DNA from: Physcomitrium patens
Lineage: Eukaryota > Streptophyta > Bryopsida > Funariales > Funariaceae
DNA: 64,000 nucleotides
Direction of reading: 5' to 3'
Assembly (NCBI RefSeq): GCF_000002425.4
Contig: NC_037254.1
Location: forward strand, 18,550,405 to 18,614,404
In this document: positions 1 through 18,313 of the stretch, piece after piece
Layout of the letters: each line of letters begins with the position of its first letter
How positions within the stretch are numbered: position 1 is the stretch's first letter
Made by a program: the position numbers and the translations under genes
Notes under the pieces: generated by a model
Seen by the model: only the letters and a program-made list of their open reading frames with translations
The model's database searches: none
What the model was told of the DNA's origin: nothing

Positions 1-901
1 AGTAACTCTATCTTGTTACTTAATGACACTATATATATTGATTATACTCAGCCTTTCTTTGAATTTCTCAAATAAAGAGTATTCCAAAGGTTTAGTGAAT
101 ATGTCATCTACTTTTTCTAAAATCAGTATGTATTTAAGGTTGATTTTTTCAAATTTAATATTTTTTCTTATAAAGTGATAATGTATTGCAAAATGTCTTG
201 TCTTTGGATTTACTCCTAGATTTTTTGCTATTTTAGTACTTCTTGCATTATCACAATGTATTATCTTTGGTAGTTTTATTTCAACGTGTAAGTCCTTAAG
301 TAGCATTGTAAGCTAAGAAACTTTTTTAAATACATCTATAAGTATTCTATATTTGACTTTTGATGATGATAATGTAATGGTAGGTTGTTTCTTTGATGAA
401 ATAAAAGTCCAATTATAGATCAAGCTTGTTCTATATTTTCAACCCAATTTGGATCTACATATCTTGATAGAATTCTCTCATTGTTATTTCTATGTAGAAT
501 TTTATATCCTTGTATGTCTTTAATGTATAATAAAGTTTTTTTTGCTAATAATAAGTGAGATTGTTGAGGTCTTATCATAAAGCAATTGTCAACTTCAGTT
601 GCAATTTGAATGTCAAAACTCATATGAATTATGTGGAGATATTTTCTTATAATGTTATAATAATGTTATTAATGTACAATTTTTCATTCTAAAATTTGTT
701 AATATATTTTGAACATAAGCCTTTTGGATCATAAAAATCCCTTCTTTTACTTATATGCATTATGCTTTTAGATATAAAATGACTTAACCCTTAAAAAAAT
801 TGACATTTCAAATTTTTCATATAATTCTCTTTTACATTAGATCATATTTTCTTCACAGTTTTCAATTATGAGTAGATCATCTATATAGAGAGTAATGAAA
901 A

Positions 902-936
<35 letters not shown>

Positions 937-3270
937 TTATAAGAATTTGGCATATAAATTGTAATTACATGTTCCTTGTTGAAAGCCAACTTCCTCTAAG
1001 TATGAATAAATTTTCTCATACCATGCTCAAGGTACTTGTCATAATCCATATAGAGCCTTTTTTTTAATTTGCATACTAGTTATTCCTTTCTTGATTCTTT
1101 AAAACCTTGAGGCTGAGTGATATGGACTTCTTTAGGTTTTCTATGAAGAAATATTGGTTTGAAATCTATATGACATAATTTTTAATTTTTTAGTGCTGCA
1201 ATTAATATTATGACTCTAATTGTTGTCCATTTTATAACTGGTGCAAAAGTTTCTTCATAGTCTGTCCCTTTCTTTTATTCAGATCTCCTTGCTATCAGTC
1301 TTACTTTGTATTTTTATAAAGTTACATTATTATTTAATTTTGCTTTTTAGATCTATTTTATAGAAATAGCAGATTTACCTAGTGAAAGGGTCATAAAATA
1401 CCACATTTTATTTTTGTATGTAGAATTCATTTCTTCTATCATTCCTTGCTTCCAACCTTGGTATTTTGAGGCTTTACAATAGTTTGTAGATTCTAATTTT
1501 GATATTTGCATAAGTCTTACAAAATGATGATGTAACTAACTTATGTGTTGAGTTTGTTGTCTTGCTCTTGTTTGAATTGGTGCTATCCATGTTGGGGTTG
1601 GTGAAGTATTTGTGCTTGGTAATTCATAGGTCTTAGTAGATAATACATCATTGTTTGTTTTTGAAATTTGTCATTCATTTAGTTCATCCAGGATGTAGCT
1701 GAATTTTTTATAATCTATTTGAGTTGGTAATGAACTTCTGTACAAAATTATTTCTTTTAAGATGTCAATATTATTTTCTTTGCTTGCTCCTATTAATTTT
1801 AGTATCTTTGTTATCATTATTGAAGGATCTTTACATGATGATGATGAGACTATTTAATTATTTTTTTGCAATGAGTCTATGATGAAATAATCCATGGAGT
1901 TTCTCTCCAGTAATTCTCTTGCTGTATCAAACTCTGAATTAGTTTGATGTTGATTTTCTCCCAATTCAATGAACTGCTATAGTAGGTTATTTTTCTCATT
2001 GTTATATTTGATTTTTCTAAAATCAAGAAATTTTGATTCTTCAAAAATTATATCTTGATACTATAACCTTTATGCATTGATGTAGATATATCCCTCCATT
2101 TGTTCAACATATCCTACAAAACTACCCATTGTTGATTGCCATTGCAAATTGTTTCTAGATTGGTAATTTATATGCATATAAAATAAGCATCTAAATACTT
2201 TTAGGTGATTGAGGTGAGGTTTGTTATCTAAAAATATCTCCTTTGGTGGTTTTTTTTAATTATTTACCCTTGTAGACAATCTATTCAAGATATATACTGC
2301 CATTTTTGTTGCATCTAGACATCAATATGTAGGTAGTTTTTCCTATAATAACATGCATCAAACCTTGTCCATAATTGTGTGATTTCATCTCTCCACTACT
2401 CCATTTTGTTGGAATGTATACAATTGCATCTACTATCAAATAATACTATACTTTGAATAATAATCTCAAAATCCTTGTGAGATGAATTCCCCTCCATTGT
2501 TAGTTCTCATCCGCTTGACTGGTTTTCTTGTTTGTCTTTCAATTATAGTCCTGAATTTCATAAATTTTTCCAAAATCTGGTGTTTATTTTTGCTAAAGTA
2601 AATCCACATTTTCTTGCAGTGATCATCAAAAATTAAAAAAATATTTAGTACTTGACAGGGATGCCACGGGCATTGGGCCACATAGGTCAGCATGGATTAA
2701 ATCTATGTCGTCAGATCTGCTAGTTCCAGTCTTGGGTATGGATTCACGTGTATGTTTTCCTTCGAGGCAGAACTGGCACACGATCGGCTCTGTAATAAGG
2801 TTTGGAATGTGCTCCAAATTAATCATCTGCATTGTTTATTGGCTTGAATGGCCTAGGCGGCTGTGCCACAGGCGGGTGAGTTGTTCTGAAGGTGGCGCTG
2901 TATTCTGAGGACACCCAATCGAAGCTGATTTCGATTGAGAACTTTCTGTGCTGTATTCTGGTGCAGACGATTGTGTTTTCTCTGTGCCGAGGAATGGCGC
3001 CGTTGTCAGTAAATTTTCAGTGCTGTGTAATAGTGTCATTGTTGGTGGTTTTTTTGTGTTACTTAATCGTGCCATTGGATTTTCAGAATGAGTTAATACA
3101 CTCGAGGCTAAGTTCGTATCCTTATTGAGCTTGTATAATCTGGATTTTCCATCCCAATAGCCTAGGTTGATAATTTTTGGTGGACTTTATCTGGTTAGTG
3201 CCAAACAGTGTTCTTTCCCAAAAATCAAGAGTTGATTTGTATTACGTACATATTCCCCTACAGACATTAA

Positions 3271-3333
3271 ATTCTGTCTTAAGCCTGGTATGTAAAAAAC
3301 ATACGCTTTTACATACCAGGCTTAAGACAGAAT
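3271..3333. repeat. Perfect 27-bp inverted repeat with a 9-bp loop inside the copia pol region
   Basis: Arms 3271-3297 and 3307-3333 are exact reverse complements, separated by nine bases. The right-hand sense copy encodes the conserved V-x-Y-I-P-G-L-R-Q-N type block between protease and integrase. The other arm is the same DNA flipped, and it brings a stop codon into the reading frame. It looks like a fold-back duplication from template switching rather than a functional hairpin. Confidence 0.9.
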
Positions 3334-4612
3334 ATATACGTCGCGAAGGCGGTTTATTTCATCATTTTGATTCACAATTTTGATGTTCCCTTGCCCCCTC
3401 ACATTATGAGTTTTCCCATCCACAGTGGCAATTGTGCAACGATGAGAAAGAGGCTCTAATTTTGAAAACACGATTTGATTTCCAGAGAAGTGTCTCGACG
3501 CGCCACTGTCGATGATTCACTCCTTGTCATGTGTCGAAGCCACGGAAAGTACATGTAGAGCTTTTTGGATCTCATCTGATGTTGGGAATTGGTCGCCTAT
3601 GGTTTCTTTTGCGATGTTTGCCCTGGCTTGATACCTGTTCAGTTCCTGTGATCGATAGAATTGGGAAATGTGTCGCGATTTGCCACACCGCTGACACAGC
3701 CGCTCTGACACTGATTTAAACTGCTGTTTATACTGAGGTGTTGTCATGCAATAAGAAATTGTTGGATGAGCTCAACGCCTTATACCCAATAGCTGATCGA
3801 TATCTATTTCCAACGTTGTTCTTGAATTTTAATGAGAACGCTTCTTCGCTTTGTTTTGTGCGTAAATTAATCTCAATTTCTTCCATATGAAATCAGCTTG
3901 CCAAACTTACCAGGGTCGGAGTCACCCTCTCCGATTTCAGAACTTTTACAAAGGTTTCAAACTTTGCGGGAAGACTTTTCAACACTTTGTGAACTACCAC
4001 TATGTCTGATGGTAGTTCATTAATCTCTCTTTGGTTGTTCAATACACATATTGCATAAATACAGACACCGACATTCCATCCATCATCTGGAGGTTTTTCT
4101 ATCTATCAAGAGTTTTCATAATGTCTGCGATGGTTTGCGTTGAGTAAAGATTAGCAACAGTTTTCCAAGCAATTTCAGGATCGGTTATGATTGGGATATA
4201 TGGCTGTACCATTTCTGTTATTGAAAGTTGTATGAAGTCCATTGCTCTCGTTCTTCTTCTTTTGACGTTCTCTCGTTTTTGTGGTGTCTGCTTCGTAATG
4301 TTTGAATTGATGTTGTTTACACCATCAAATGCATTTGTTCCTTCCAATTCATGTTTTGCCGTGGCTGTGTTCGATGATGCCTCGTTATCGGATGATGTTG
4401 TCCCTGCATTGTGTGCTTGAGAAGTTGTGTCGTTTGGTGCTACTACCTCCCACAAGTCTTCTCTCTCTAATACAATCTAGATCGTGCTCTTCTATGATTT
4501 GTAGTTCTCTGGTCCCGCCAACATCTTTGATGGTGCTTTCACTGTATCCATTATTTACATTTCCTTTTGAACGATCAGTTTTCACTGCGACGCTCTCTCT
4601 ACTGCGTTGTTC

Positions 4613-4624
4613 GCTCTGATACCA
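4613..4624 (-). other. Primer binding site complementary to initiator tRNA-Met
   Basis: The minus strand reads TGGTATCAGAGC, the standard plant copia primer binding site that pairs with the 3' end of initiator methionine tRNA. It sits directly inside the putative LTR edge and just upstream of gag, which fixes the element's orientation. Confidence 0.9.
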
Positions 4625-4847
4625 TGTTGACTGCATTCACTCAACTTACTGGGACTGTTCCTTCTAACTAAGCCCGCTGTGGCGTAGAATGACTCAACAA
4701 AGTAATACAAGCAGAAAACGTAGAGAAAACAACTCATCATCTTCGCTACAGGAGCTCTATGTTTTTACTGCTTGACTCTTACACAGAATTGGTTATCAAG
4801 ACAATGGCCAATATCCACGTGGGGGGGGGGTGTCAATGTTGTCAACT
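4625..4847 (-). repeat. Putative 5' LTR of the first copia element
   Basis: The inner edge is firm: it begins TGTTGAC on the plus strand, directly next to the primer binding site, as expected for the 3' end of a 5' LTR (…GTCAACA on the element strand). The outer edge is inferred from an imperfect matching end, GTCAAC, near 4841-4846. The length of about 220 bp fits the 243-bp 5' LTR of the other copia element here. No partner LTR is visible, so the outer boundary and any target-site duplication are unproven. Confidence 0.6.
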
Positions 4848-5013
4848 CTTTGAACTGCATCCACCAAACTGCCAGGTCTTTGAACTGCATCGACCATTGC
4901 TCACATTTTGTAAGGGGATAGTATTGTGTCATCTTGTATTGTGGTGTTTGCTAGGTCGTTATTTTATGTCGACCATTGTTCACATTTTGTAAGGGGATAG
5001 TATTGTGTCATCT
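4847..5013 (+). repeat. Two nested direct repeats beside the LTR
   Basis: An 18-base unit beginning ctttgaactgcatc occurs at about 4847 and again at about 4878. A unit of about 45 bases beginning gaccattg occurs near 4892 and near 4970 with one mismatch. Both lie immediately outside the putative LTR edge. They may be older flanking repeats or LTR remnants. Confidence 0.75.
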
Positions 5014-5039
5014 TCTTTTCAAGTTTGAAGTTGCAACTT

Positions 5040-6008
5040 GAGAAACATAGTGAATATAAGTCTATTAATAGTACTTTGGGATCTCATTTGGTTGTGACAT
5101 GGTGCTAGACTTGCAAAAAATGGAGATCATCATTCTAGGCAAATTACTAAATAAACAAAATCCTTGAAAGATTGAATGAGACTATCTTGCTAGTCAAAAC
5201 TACAACAAATTGTATTTATGCAATTGGATCTAAAATCTATTTTTGATCTCATAGTAAATAAAATTTTAGATTTAATTGTTGCACAATCCATTGAAGTATA
5301 AGTACATCAAAATAAGTTGATCCATATGTAAAGTTTGCCTTAGAACGAGAAATTGACAAGTATAAAGTTGACCAGGAAGACTATGTCTATGGATGGAGAA
5401 GATACCCCAATTAGCAAGCTTTTAAAGTAGTAACTAAAGTGAGGAAGTAAAAGGGAACATGAGACTAATGGTTTTATGCAACACAACGGCAATTGAGTAG
5501 TGATATTTTGAATTTTTAAGGATTTATTTAAGATTAGAGTTAGAATTAGAATTTGATGCATTTGTGATTTTCTAAGATTTACATAGAATTAGAATTAGAA
5601 TTGAGATTTGTTATATTTAGGATTTAAAAGAATTAACCTAAGATTAAGATTTATAATTTAGATATATTAAATTTAAGAATAATTAAAATATGCTAAGATT
5701 TATTAATATTTGTGTAAGATTAAGGATTAGAATTAGATTTTATTTAATATTATAAATTAGAATTATATATTTTTTAAATTAGAATTTTAAAGTTAGATCA
5801 TGTAGATTTTGCAAGGAATTACTTAAGTCTATAAGTTTTTATACTTAGATTTTAAAAAAAATTCTTGAATTTAGAATCAAAATTAAATTTATTAAAATTT
5901 ATTATTAAAATTATCAAGATTAGATAAAATCTAATCTATATAACTTTTTATTTACTTCAACTTATTCAAGTAATTCAATTAATTGTGATATTATTTAGTC
6001 TATAAAAT

Positions 6009-6045
<37 letters not shown>

Positions 6046-7440
6046 TTTAATTATGAATTTCATCTTTTTAAATCTATTTTGTTGAAAAAAAATTATTTGG
6101 AAATAATTTTGAGAATTTGTAGATAACTAAAGGTTGTAATGACTTAAAATAACAATATGTTCTAATCTTTTTGAAATTATCAAAAATTTAAAAATAATTA
6201 TGTATAGTTTAATTAATTGACATAGATATAGTAGGATATTCTTTTAATTCCTATATTAAAATAAATTAAAAAATTATTAATAATTTTATTTTCAATTGAT
6301 ATGGATAGAATGCAATCTTCAAACAAGTTAAAGATTTAATGACTATTAAATAATAATAATTATAAAATAATTTTACTCAAAACTTTTTAAACATACCTAA
6401 AAAAGATGAACTGTGAAGACGAGTGAAGAAAAAAGTGTTTTGAGGATATAAAAAATATTGATAGAAATAATTTTTTTTTTTTTCTTTATTTTGATTAATA
6501 ACTTTAAGGTGTCTAAAAAATTACAGTGTTAGAGTTAAAAATTAGTTGACTTTTTTGCTGATATATATATTCTATTAAGGTGGTGAAGGTGGTTATGCAT
6601 ATGTAGAAATATCTTTGCTTGTAATTGATGATAAATGATGCCAATAAAAGAATACATTCACCTTATTACCACCTAACTATAGATACTAATAAGGTCTTCT
6701 TATAGAGCCATGAGATGACATTATAAAAAATAAAACTAAAAATTGAGAAATACAACATTTTTTAATAACTATAATTTTAGAAAAAAAATGGTATTTGATA
6801 AAAACATTGTATTATAATCGATAAATATAGACTAAGATAATTTTATTTTTGTTAATTTGTTACAATTGATTTAAACAATATAATCACAATTATCATTCCA
6901 AAATCTATTATTTGATTTCAAACCTAATTTATACAAAATTATTAAAACTGTAATATAAATTAAGAATAGGAAATATTTTTTATGTGTAACTTTATGTTTA
7001 TAGCAGCTTAAAATGTTGTGTTTATTTTTGCAACTTACAATATTTGAAGAGTAGTGTAAAAGAAAAGTTGATTTCTTTTTGAATTGAATTGATCTGTGAC
7101 TACATTCTTTAATAATATAGGTGTTGTATTCTAGACTTGGGCATAATGCATACATTTTGATGTTTTTTCATAAAAAATATTACTATACATATTTGAATGT
7201 TAAAAACATCTTATCAATAAAAACCTGTGAGTATATTATGCATGCAATTCCCTCAGTTTCCACACACTTCCAAGTCAATTATGTTATTAAGCCTACCATT
7301 CACGTGTATGTGTTTCGCCTGATTTTTATTCACCGAAACTTCTTTGGTGGGTGAAAACCCTAAAATATTGTGAAAACCATGCCAGTTACAAAACCACTCA
7401 CCCCCCCCCCCCTTTGCGAGATTTCATTACATTTCTCACT
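5040..7440. other. AT-rich intergenic DNA, no gene seen
   Basis: The stretch is strongly A/T rich with no convincing ORF. It contains a degenerate array of short agaatt/aagatt units between about 5520 and 5960, a (TA)n microsatellite at about 6012-6042, and a run of about 14 C at 7399-7412. Open frames here look like chance. Confidence 0.7.
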
Positions 7441-7974
7441 ACTTTAACCAATTCTGAATGATTTTTCCATACACATTCTCGTAGCAAGGTTGATTTTTCT
7501 TAACACAAGACTTGTGAAAGAAATGCTCGGCATCATCTTGTGGAGGTCCTCAGAAGAGTCTTGTGAGAACGGATAGTGCGGCGCAATGCCTCGCGTCGTT
7601 GCTAGAAACGGTGCAGGAGCGTCGACCTGACGCATCTGAACTCGTGGGTACGGCAGATCCTCACGCGGTTAAACACAATGTGTACTTTCTCGCTCTGTGC
7701 ATATGAAAATCATGCTTTGTCTGTGCGACCAAGGTGGCCTATTCGCTGGATGCCAGTTTCGGAAGCTTCAGTTTAGTGTAGATTAGCACTACACACGAAT
7801 CCTTCCGACTGCGTCAATTTCTATTTCCAAGCGTTCTTTCCAGCCGTCTGTTCTCCTCAACTTGTTACTGCAATTTCTGCGGTCGTCCAGGTTTGAATTC
7901 GCACACACGGGAACGGTCAGACCGTATGTAGATGTTCACCGAAGGCACTGCCTCGCTGCGACGGCAGCCGAATT

Positions 7975-8705
7975 CTAGACTTTCCCGTTAGATGGGTATC
8001 GGCAGATAAGAGGACTGAAGTAGTGAGGGTGCATCAACCGAAGCAGAGCATTCAGTTGACATGAGCAGTGTAATGGCAGGCAAGTCGTCACACTCCAGGC
8101 AGGAGGTCGTTGACGAAGAAACTCGTGGATCACGACCTTGATGAGCCGTGGCGCGAAACGATCATTAATGTCCAAGCTGTCAATCACTTTGAGGATCGAA
8201 AAATCGGCTTAAGTTGCAGTCAACTGGCTGCCGCTGATCGGATGCACTATAGTCAAAGGGTCTGAGATATTTCTTTCTATAGAATCCGAAATTCGAAGAT
8301 GTGGGGAGCGTTGTTTCGTAGGTTGATTTCTTGGGCTTGTACAGGCCAGATGTTACTGAGGAAGACATCATCTTTTCTCATCTGTCCTAAAGGAGGTCAA
8401 ACCTGGCTACTACGGGTAACCATTGTTTGTTTGACATTTTGGTACACTATTGGAAACTGTCCTGGTTCCACGTCACCAGCTCCACTCACAAAAGATTCGT
8501 TATCTTTCAGTAAAGGAGGAGTAAAACCATAGACATCTTCGTCTGGACAGTACAAGTAAAGGAGGAGTAAAACCATAGACATCTTCGTCTGGACAGTACA
8601 AGCAATCTTCTGCTTGTCCCACAAACAGTCCCAGTTCCATATACTGAGTGTACGTCGGATTGTTTTGTCCTGATCAAGGATTAAACCTGTCGAGAGCTTT
8701 AGCAT
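7975..8705 (-). pseudogene. Possible relic of an unrecognised gene, disrupted by a tandem duplication
   Basis: I do not recognise the product. Base composition rises to gene-like levels between 7440 and 9500. On the minus strand, an open stretch upstream of the duplication and one downstream lie in different frames. They would form one continuous frame of about 65 codons if the 46-bp repeat at 8511-8602 were a single copy. Further open segments follow at 8371-8180 and 8187-7975 in other frames, without obvious splice sites. A young pseudogene, an unusual multi-exon gene or chance are all possible. Confidence 0.25.
8511..8602. repeat. Exact 46-bp tandem duplication
   Basis: Copies 8511-8556 and 8557-8602 are identical over all 46 bases. 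Forty-six is not a multiple of three, so the duplication shifts the minus-strand frame. Perfect identity implies a recent event or an assembly artefact. Confidence 0.95.
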
Positions 8706-9673
8706 CTACAGAATGAGATTCTGTAGCTGTAGGCAGCAGGTTAGATTGGGCCAACTCAGAAACTCTGTGGTGTGATGTGTGAGTAACAGTGAGCTAAGGC
8801 TAGGGTGTAGGCAACAAACTAGTGAAGACACAGCTCATGTCAACTGACGTAAAAAGAGCCCGCGCTCCTGATAGCCTTGTTTCTGCCTCTAAATGTCAGT
8901 CATACACTTCAATGGCAGCAAGTTTCGCGTAGCTCCGACTCCCAACACACAAGTCCAGCTCATCTTTCAAGCTGTGACCAGGTGAGAGCTCTGCTGGTCC
9001 ATAGAATCGAGAGGTTGAGTTGATGAGGCTCTAGCTCCCTCATGCAGCTCGTGGAGAGAGTCACGTCAGAAGCTAAGCACGTAGTTTTGGCGTGTAGTTG
9101 ACGATTTTGTATTCGATAGGCGCACAGGCTCGGTCCAGAGTCTAGATGAGTATAGACAGAGTAGTGACTACTCCATGGTTTTGAACATGGAACGCACCCA
9201 CTCAAGGACATTGTTGTGGTGGTAAACAAGCCAAGGCACGACCACGAACTACAAAAAAAAACGGCCGGTTAACCACACAGGGGAGCATGTGCCCGGTTAC
9301 AGGTTTCAAACTTCTGATGAGGATCACTCGTTGGTTGGAGACGACGTGTTGTAAGTTATGTGGTAGCATCTAGTGATAGTTTGTGAACCAGAGAGCCTGA
9401 TGCATCCCGATTCGGAGTTTTTGATTTAGCAGCTTCTTTTTGGCTTTCTAGTCTTATTCAGGATTCGAATATTGCTGAAGCAAGACGATCTTGTAGTCGG
9501 AATCATCATCAGCAGCTGAACTCGATTATGGAAGAATTCTGAAAATGCAGCTGTGGAAGTTAGGAATGAGAAGTATTAACTCCAAAGAGGAACGTTTTAG
9601 GTATCCAAATTCCAGGAATTTTTCAGACTGAGGGTGAGGAGATTGTGTATAGCAGTAACATGTGAGATTGTAG
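8706..9673. other. Spacer upstream of the receptor kinase, no gene supported
   Basis: Only short open frames without family signatures occur here. The stretch holds the presumed promoter and 5' leader of the receptor kinase starting at 9674. I see no clear TATA element. Confidence 0.5.
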
Positions 9674-16010
<6,337 letters not shown>

Positions 16011-16083
16011 TGAAAGAAGCAGATATCTGATGCATCTTCTCAGCTGTGTACAAGAAGGAATAAGATTTCCCTGAGCATCTTAC

Positions 16084-17457
16084 TCATTGGTTTTCCGGAG
16101 AAATTAATTGCAGAACCATCCTGTAAGCATCCCGATCTGCAGCATAATATGACTTGATGGTTGTCTCTACGTAGAACCCTTTCTTTTTATATAAAGCAAC
16201 AGCAGCAGAACGAGCTGGGTCTACGTGAAGATTCACGCATTGAAGCCTTCTATCACGAATTTGTTGAACAGCTGCATCTATTAGTGCTTCACCATATCCT
16301 TGTTTCCGGCAAGTCTCCCTTACTGTAACAACATCATTGGTCAGCAACCTGTTTCCACTCATGGGATAAAGAAATGAGTTGAATCACATGTGGGCGCAAA
16401 AAATATATATACTATTTTGTTAGAATGTAGCTCACATTGATTTTTTATTCAGTAACTACTGCAAGTACTTCAAATAGCGATTATCAGTGAAGGCAGTCTG
16501 GCCTGATTCTATCACGGTTGCTCACCCGAATCTCGAATTAGGTTCCGTAGTTGAGCTCATTGAAACACACGGTCCAAGATGTAGGTAAAAAAATGTATGC
16601 ACGACTGAAATGGAACGTGAAAAACCCACGAAATACCTGCAAGTTTAGTAATGGAGGCTGCAAGTGACGTCCATGAATACATAAGATAACCAGCAACTTT
16701 AGCTGGATCGGCAGTCTCCTCAGTATCTCCTTCGCCCTTAACTACATCGCCTATCAAAACGTAGAGCATGGTTTGGTTCCTTTTTTTGACTTCCTGTTTA
16801 TAACATTTCAGCTTAGGTCAAAAGTTTCCAGCAAGTATTTCGACAGCTTCAGCTTTAACCTACTCCTCACGAATTTAAAATTGCCTGTCCGATGCTGTCT
16901 TCGGTCACCTTTTAGGGCAGTACGTTTCCTAGCGTGTAATTCACTGCGGTACAGCTTCAGGAAATCACCAGCCAGTGATAGAACCCAGCGAGTTCTACCA
17001 TTGAAACGAAGATAAGCCAGAACGGAAAAGCTGATGAAAGTTAGAGATACAACCTAGATAACTTGGGAAAGGCAGCTTGGAGAAGAGCAGAAGTAAATTG
17101 ACAAACAGCGACGGTCGAAATTTGTAAACCCTATGAACACCTTCAAGGCCTAACAAATATCACTGCTTACCGCATAAATGCTATAAAATGTTTTACAGGG
17201 ACTATTAAAAAGCTAAAAAAACAGATCGACGTCTTCAATTTTCATCCTCAATAACTCAAAGAAGAAAAAGAAGGAAAAAGACGACTCACCTGAGAAAAGG
17301 ACGACGAGAGAGACTCGTGCTTGGGAAAGATTCGGCGCTCTAAGCGCGCAAATTCTTCGACCAGGGCTGTGTCAAGAGAGGAAGATGATGCCCGGGAGAA
17401 GGAGGGAGACAGCGTCCTCACTCGCCACGCCACATGAGCTGCCTCGTCCGTGGCCAT
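16084..17457 (-). CDS. GNAT-family N-acetyltransferase, three exons
   Basis: Minus-strand exons 17457-17290, 16793-16637 and 16322-16084 join to 187 residues with GT-AG borders and compatible phases. The C-terminal half has the GNAT acetyl-CoA-binding signature Arg-Lys-Gln-Gly-Tyr-Gly (114-119). It is followed by the V-N-L-H-V-D-P and A-V-A-L-Y-K-K-x-G-F blocks that are conserved in N-terminal acetyltransferases and related enzymes. The protein resembles short plant GNAT proteins of the Arabidopsis At1g03650 type. That resemblance is from memory of the family pattern; the substrate (protein N-terminus or small molecule) cannot be told. The short N-terminal region before the domain is Ser/Arg rich. 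The start ATG at 17457 is followed directly by the gene's conserved reading frame. Confidence 0.87.
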
Positions 17458-18313
17458 CGCTCCGTCAGCTGAAGCAGCTTGGAATCACTAAGAGCGGAAG
17501 TGAGCAAATCGGGATGCCATGGCAAGCTTTCCGTTGACGATTCCGAAAGTTTCCACCTCTGCAGACTATGTTAAAATAACCATCTGGGTCCCACACGTAT
17601 TAACTGGGGTCGATTTTGTGGGTCCTCGAATTTGCCTGCAAAATATGTCAATGCCACCTTACTGTTTTCAAAAGAATTTGGATTATCATTTTCTTAAACT
17701 GCAAATCTCTATTGCGACTTGACTTTTACATTCGGTTGCGTACCCTAAACGAAGCCATCGAAGCTTCAACACAACATCCACACACAGGATAGGCAAACAA
17801 GAGGGGCTATTAGCTCTTTACATCGGTGGAACATCTAAGCATACTTCGACACGCAGCAGTCAATGACGGAGACAACACGGGGTTGCCGTTGTGGACTTTC
17901 ACGCCACCCTTACCCGAAGCTACAAGCAAGATTTTGCTAGTGTGCATTTCTGCCCGACTAAAATTTTAGACTACTCGTTCAACAGATTCGCTTGGACCCG
18001 CTGAAGGCACAGGTTGCGCAATAGCTAGTGTAGAGAGGGAGTGTTTTGCTTGTATCGTCTCTCGGACGATTGGGCTTCACTTACTCTGTGTTTGTCAAGT
18101 GGCGCTTCTTCTTCAATCAGTTGCTTTTGAATACTTTTGGTAGTCTTTCGGAATTTCATTTGCTGAATTTTCGTGAGTGCATGATATTAATCACAGTCAC
18201 AAGCAATTGGAAAGCGTCGCAGAGTTTACCGTTAAATACACTTCTTTGAATTTCAAGACATCGGGAAATAGTCCAGTTGATATTTCGTCCTCACACATCT
18301 AGTGAATCATCGA
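17458..18313. other. Intergenic, upstream of the GNAT gene
   Basis: No coding signal is supported. The part next to 17458 should contain the GNAT promoter. Small open frames (for example 17519-17722) have no family features. Confidence 0.5.

Larger units (their letters stand above)
16..4636 (-). pseudogene. Broken gag-pol polyprotein of the first copia element
   Basis: Fragments in minus-strand order: Gag N-terminus at 4636-4099. A zinc knuckle in 3747-3517 with C-x2-C-x4-H but Tyr where the fourth ligand Cys should be. A protease active site Asp-Ser-Gly-Ala-Ser at 3510-3496. A GAG-pre-integrase segment ending in a W-H-x-R-L-G-H motif near 2850. An integrase core spanning about 2790-2466, in two frames, with an N-G-G-E-F motif. 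An RT start with a G-T-D-Y-E-E-T-F-like block at about 1275-1190. The RT catalytic motif Tyr-Ile-Asp-Asp at 887-876, followed by a TA microsatellite. RNase H pieces at 623-420 and 306-16, the latter ending in the typical D-I-F-T-K-P-L motif. The frames do not join, so this is a dead copy. Confidence 0.88.
1..4847 (-). mobile_element. Degenerate Ty1/copia LTR retrotransposon, truncated by the window edge
   Basis: Read on the minus strand, the order is LTR (4847-4625), tRNA-iMet primer binding site (4624-4613), gag, protease, integrase, reverse transcriptase, RNase H. This is the Ty1/copia order, with integrase before RT. The RNase H end lies at about 16-306, so the 3' LTR should lie just left of position 1 and is not visible. 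The coding region is broken by many frameshifts and stops, so the element cannot act on its own. The half to the left of about 2650 is much richer in A/T than the half holding gag and protease. That suggests either unequal decay or a composite of two related elements. Confidence 0.9.

Noticed and set aside
3271-3333. miRNA precursor
   Set aside because: The arms are perfect, very short and made of retroelement coding sequence; an inverted duplication explains it better.
4613-4624. tRNA-Met-like sequence
   Set aside because: Only the 12 bases complementary to the tRNA 3' end are present, next to an LTR edge; this is a retrotransposon primer binding site, not a tRNA gene.
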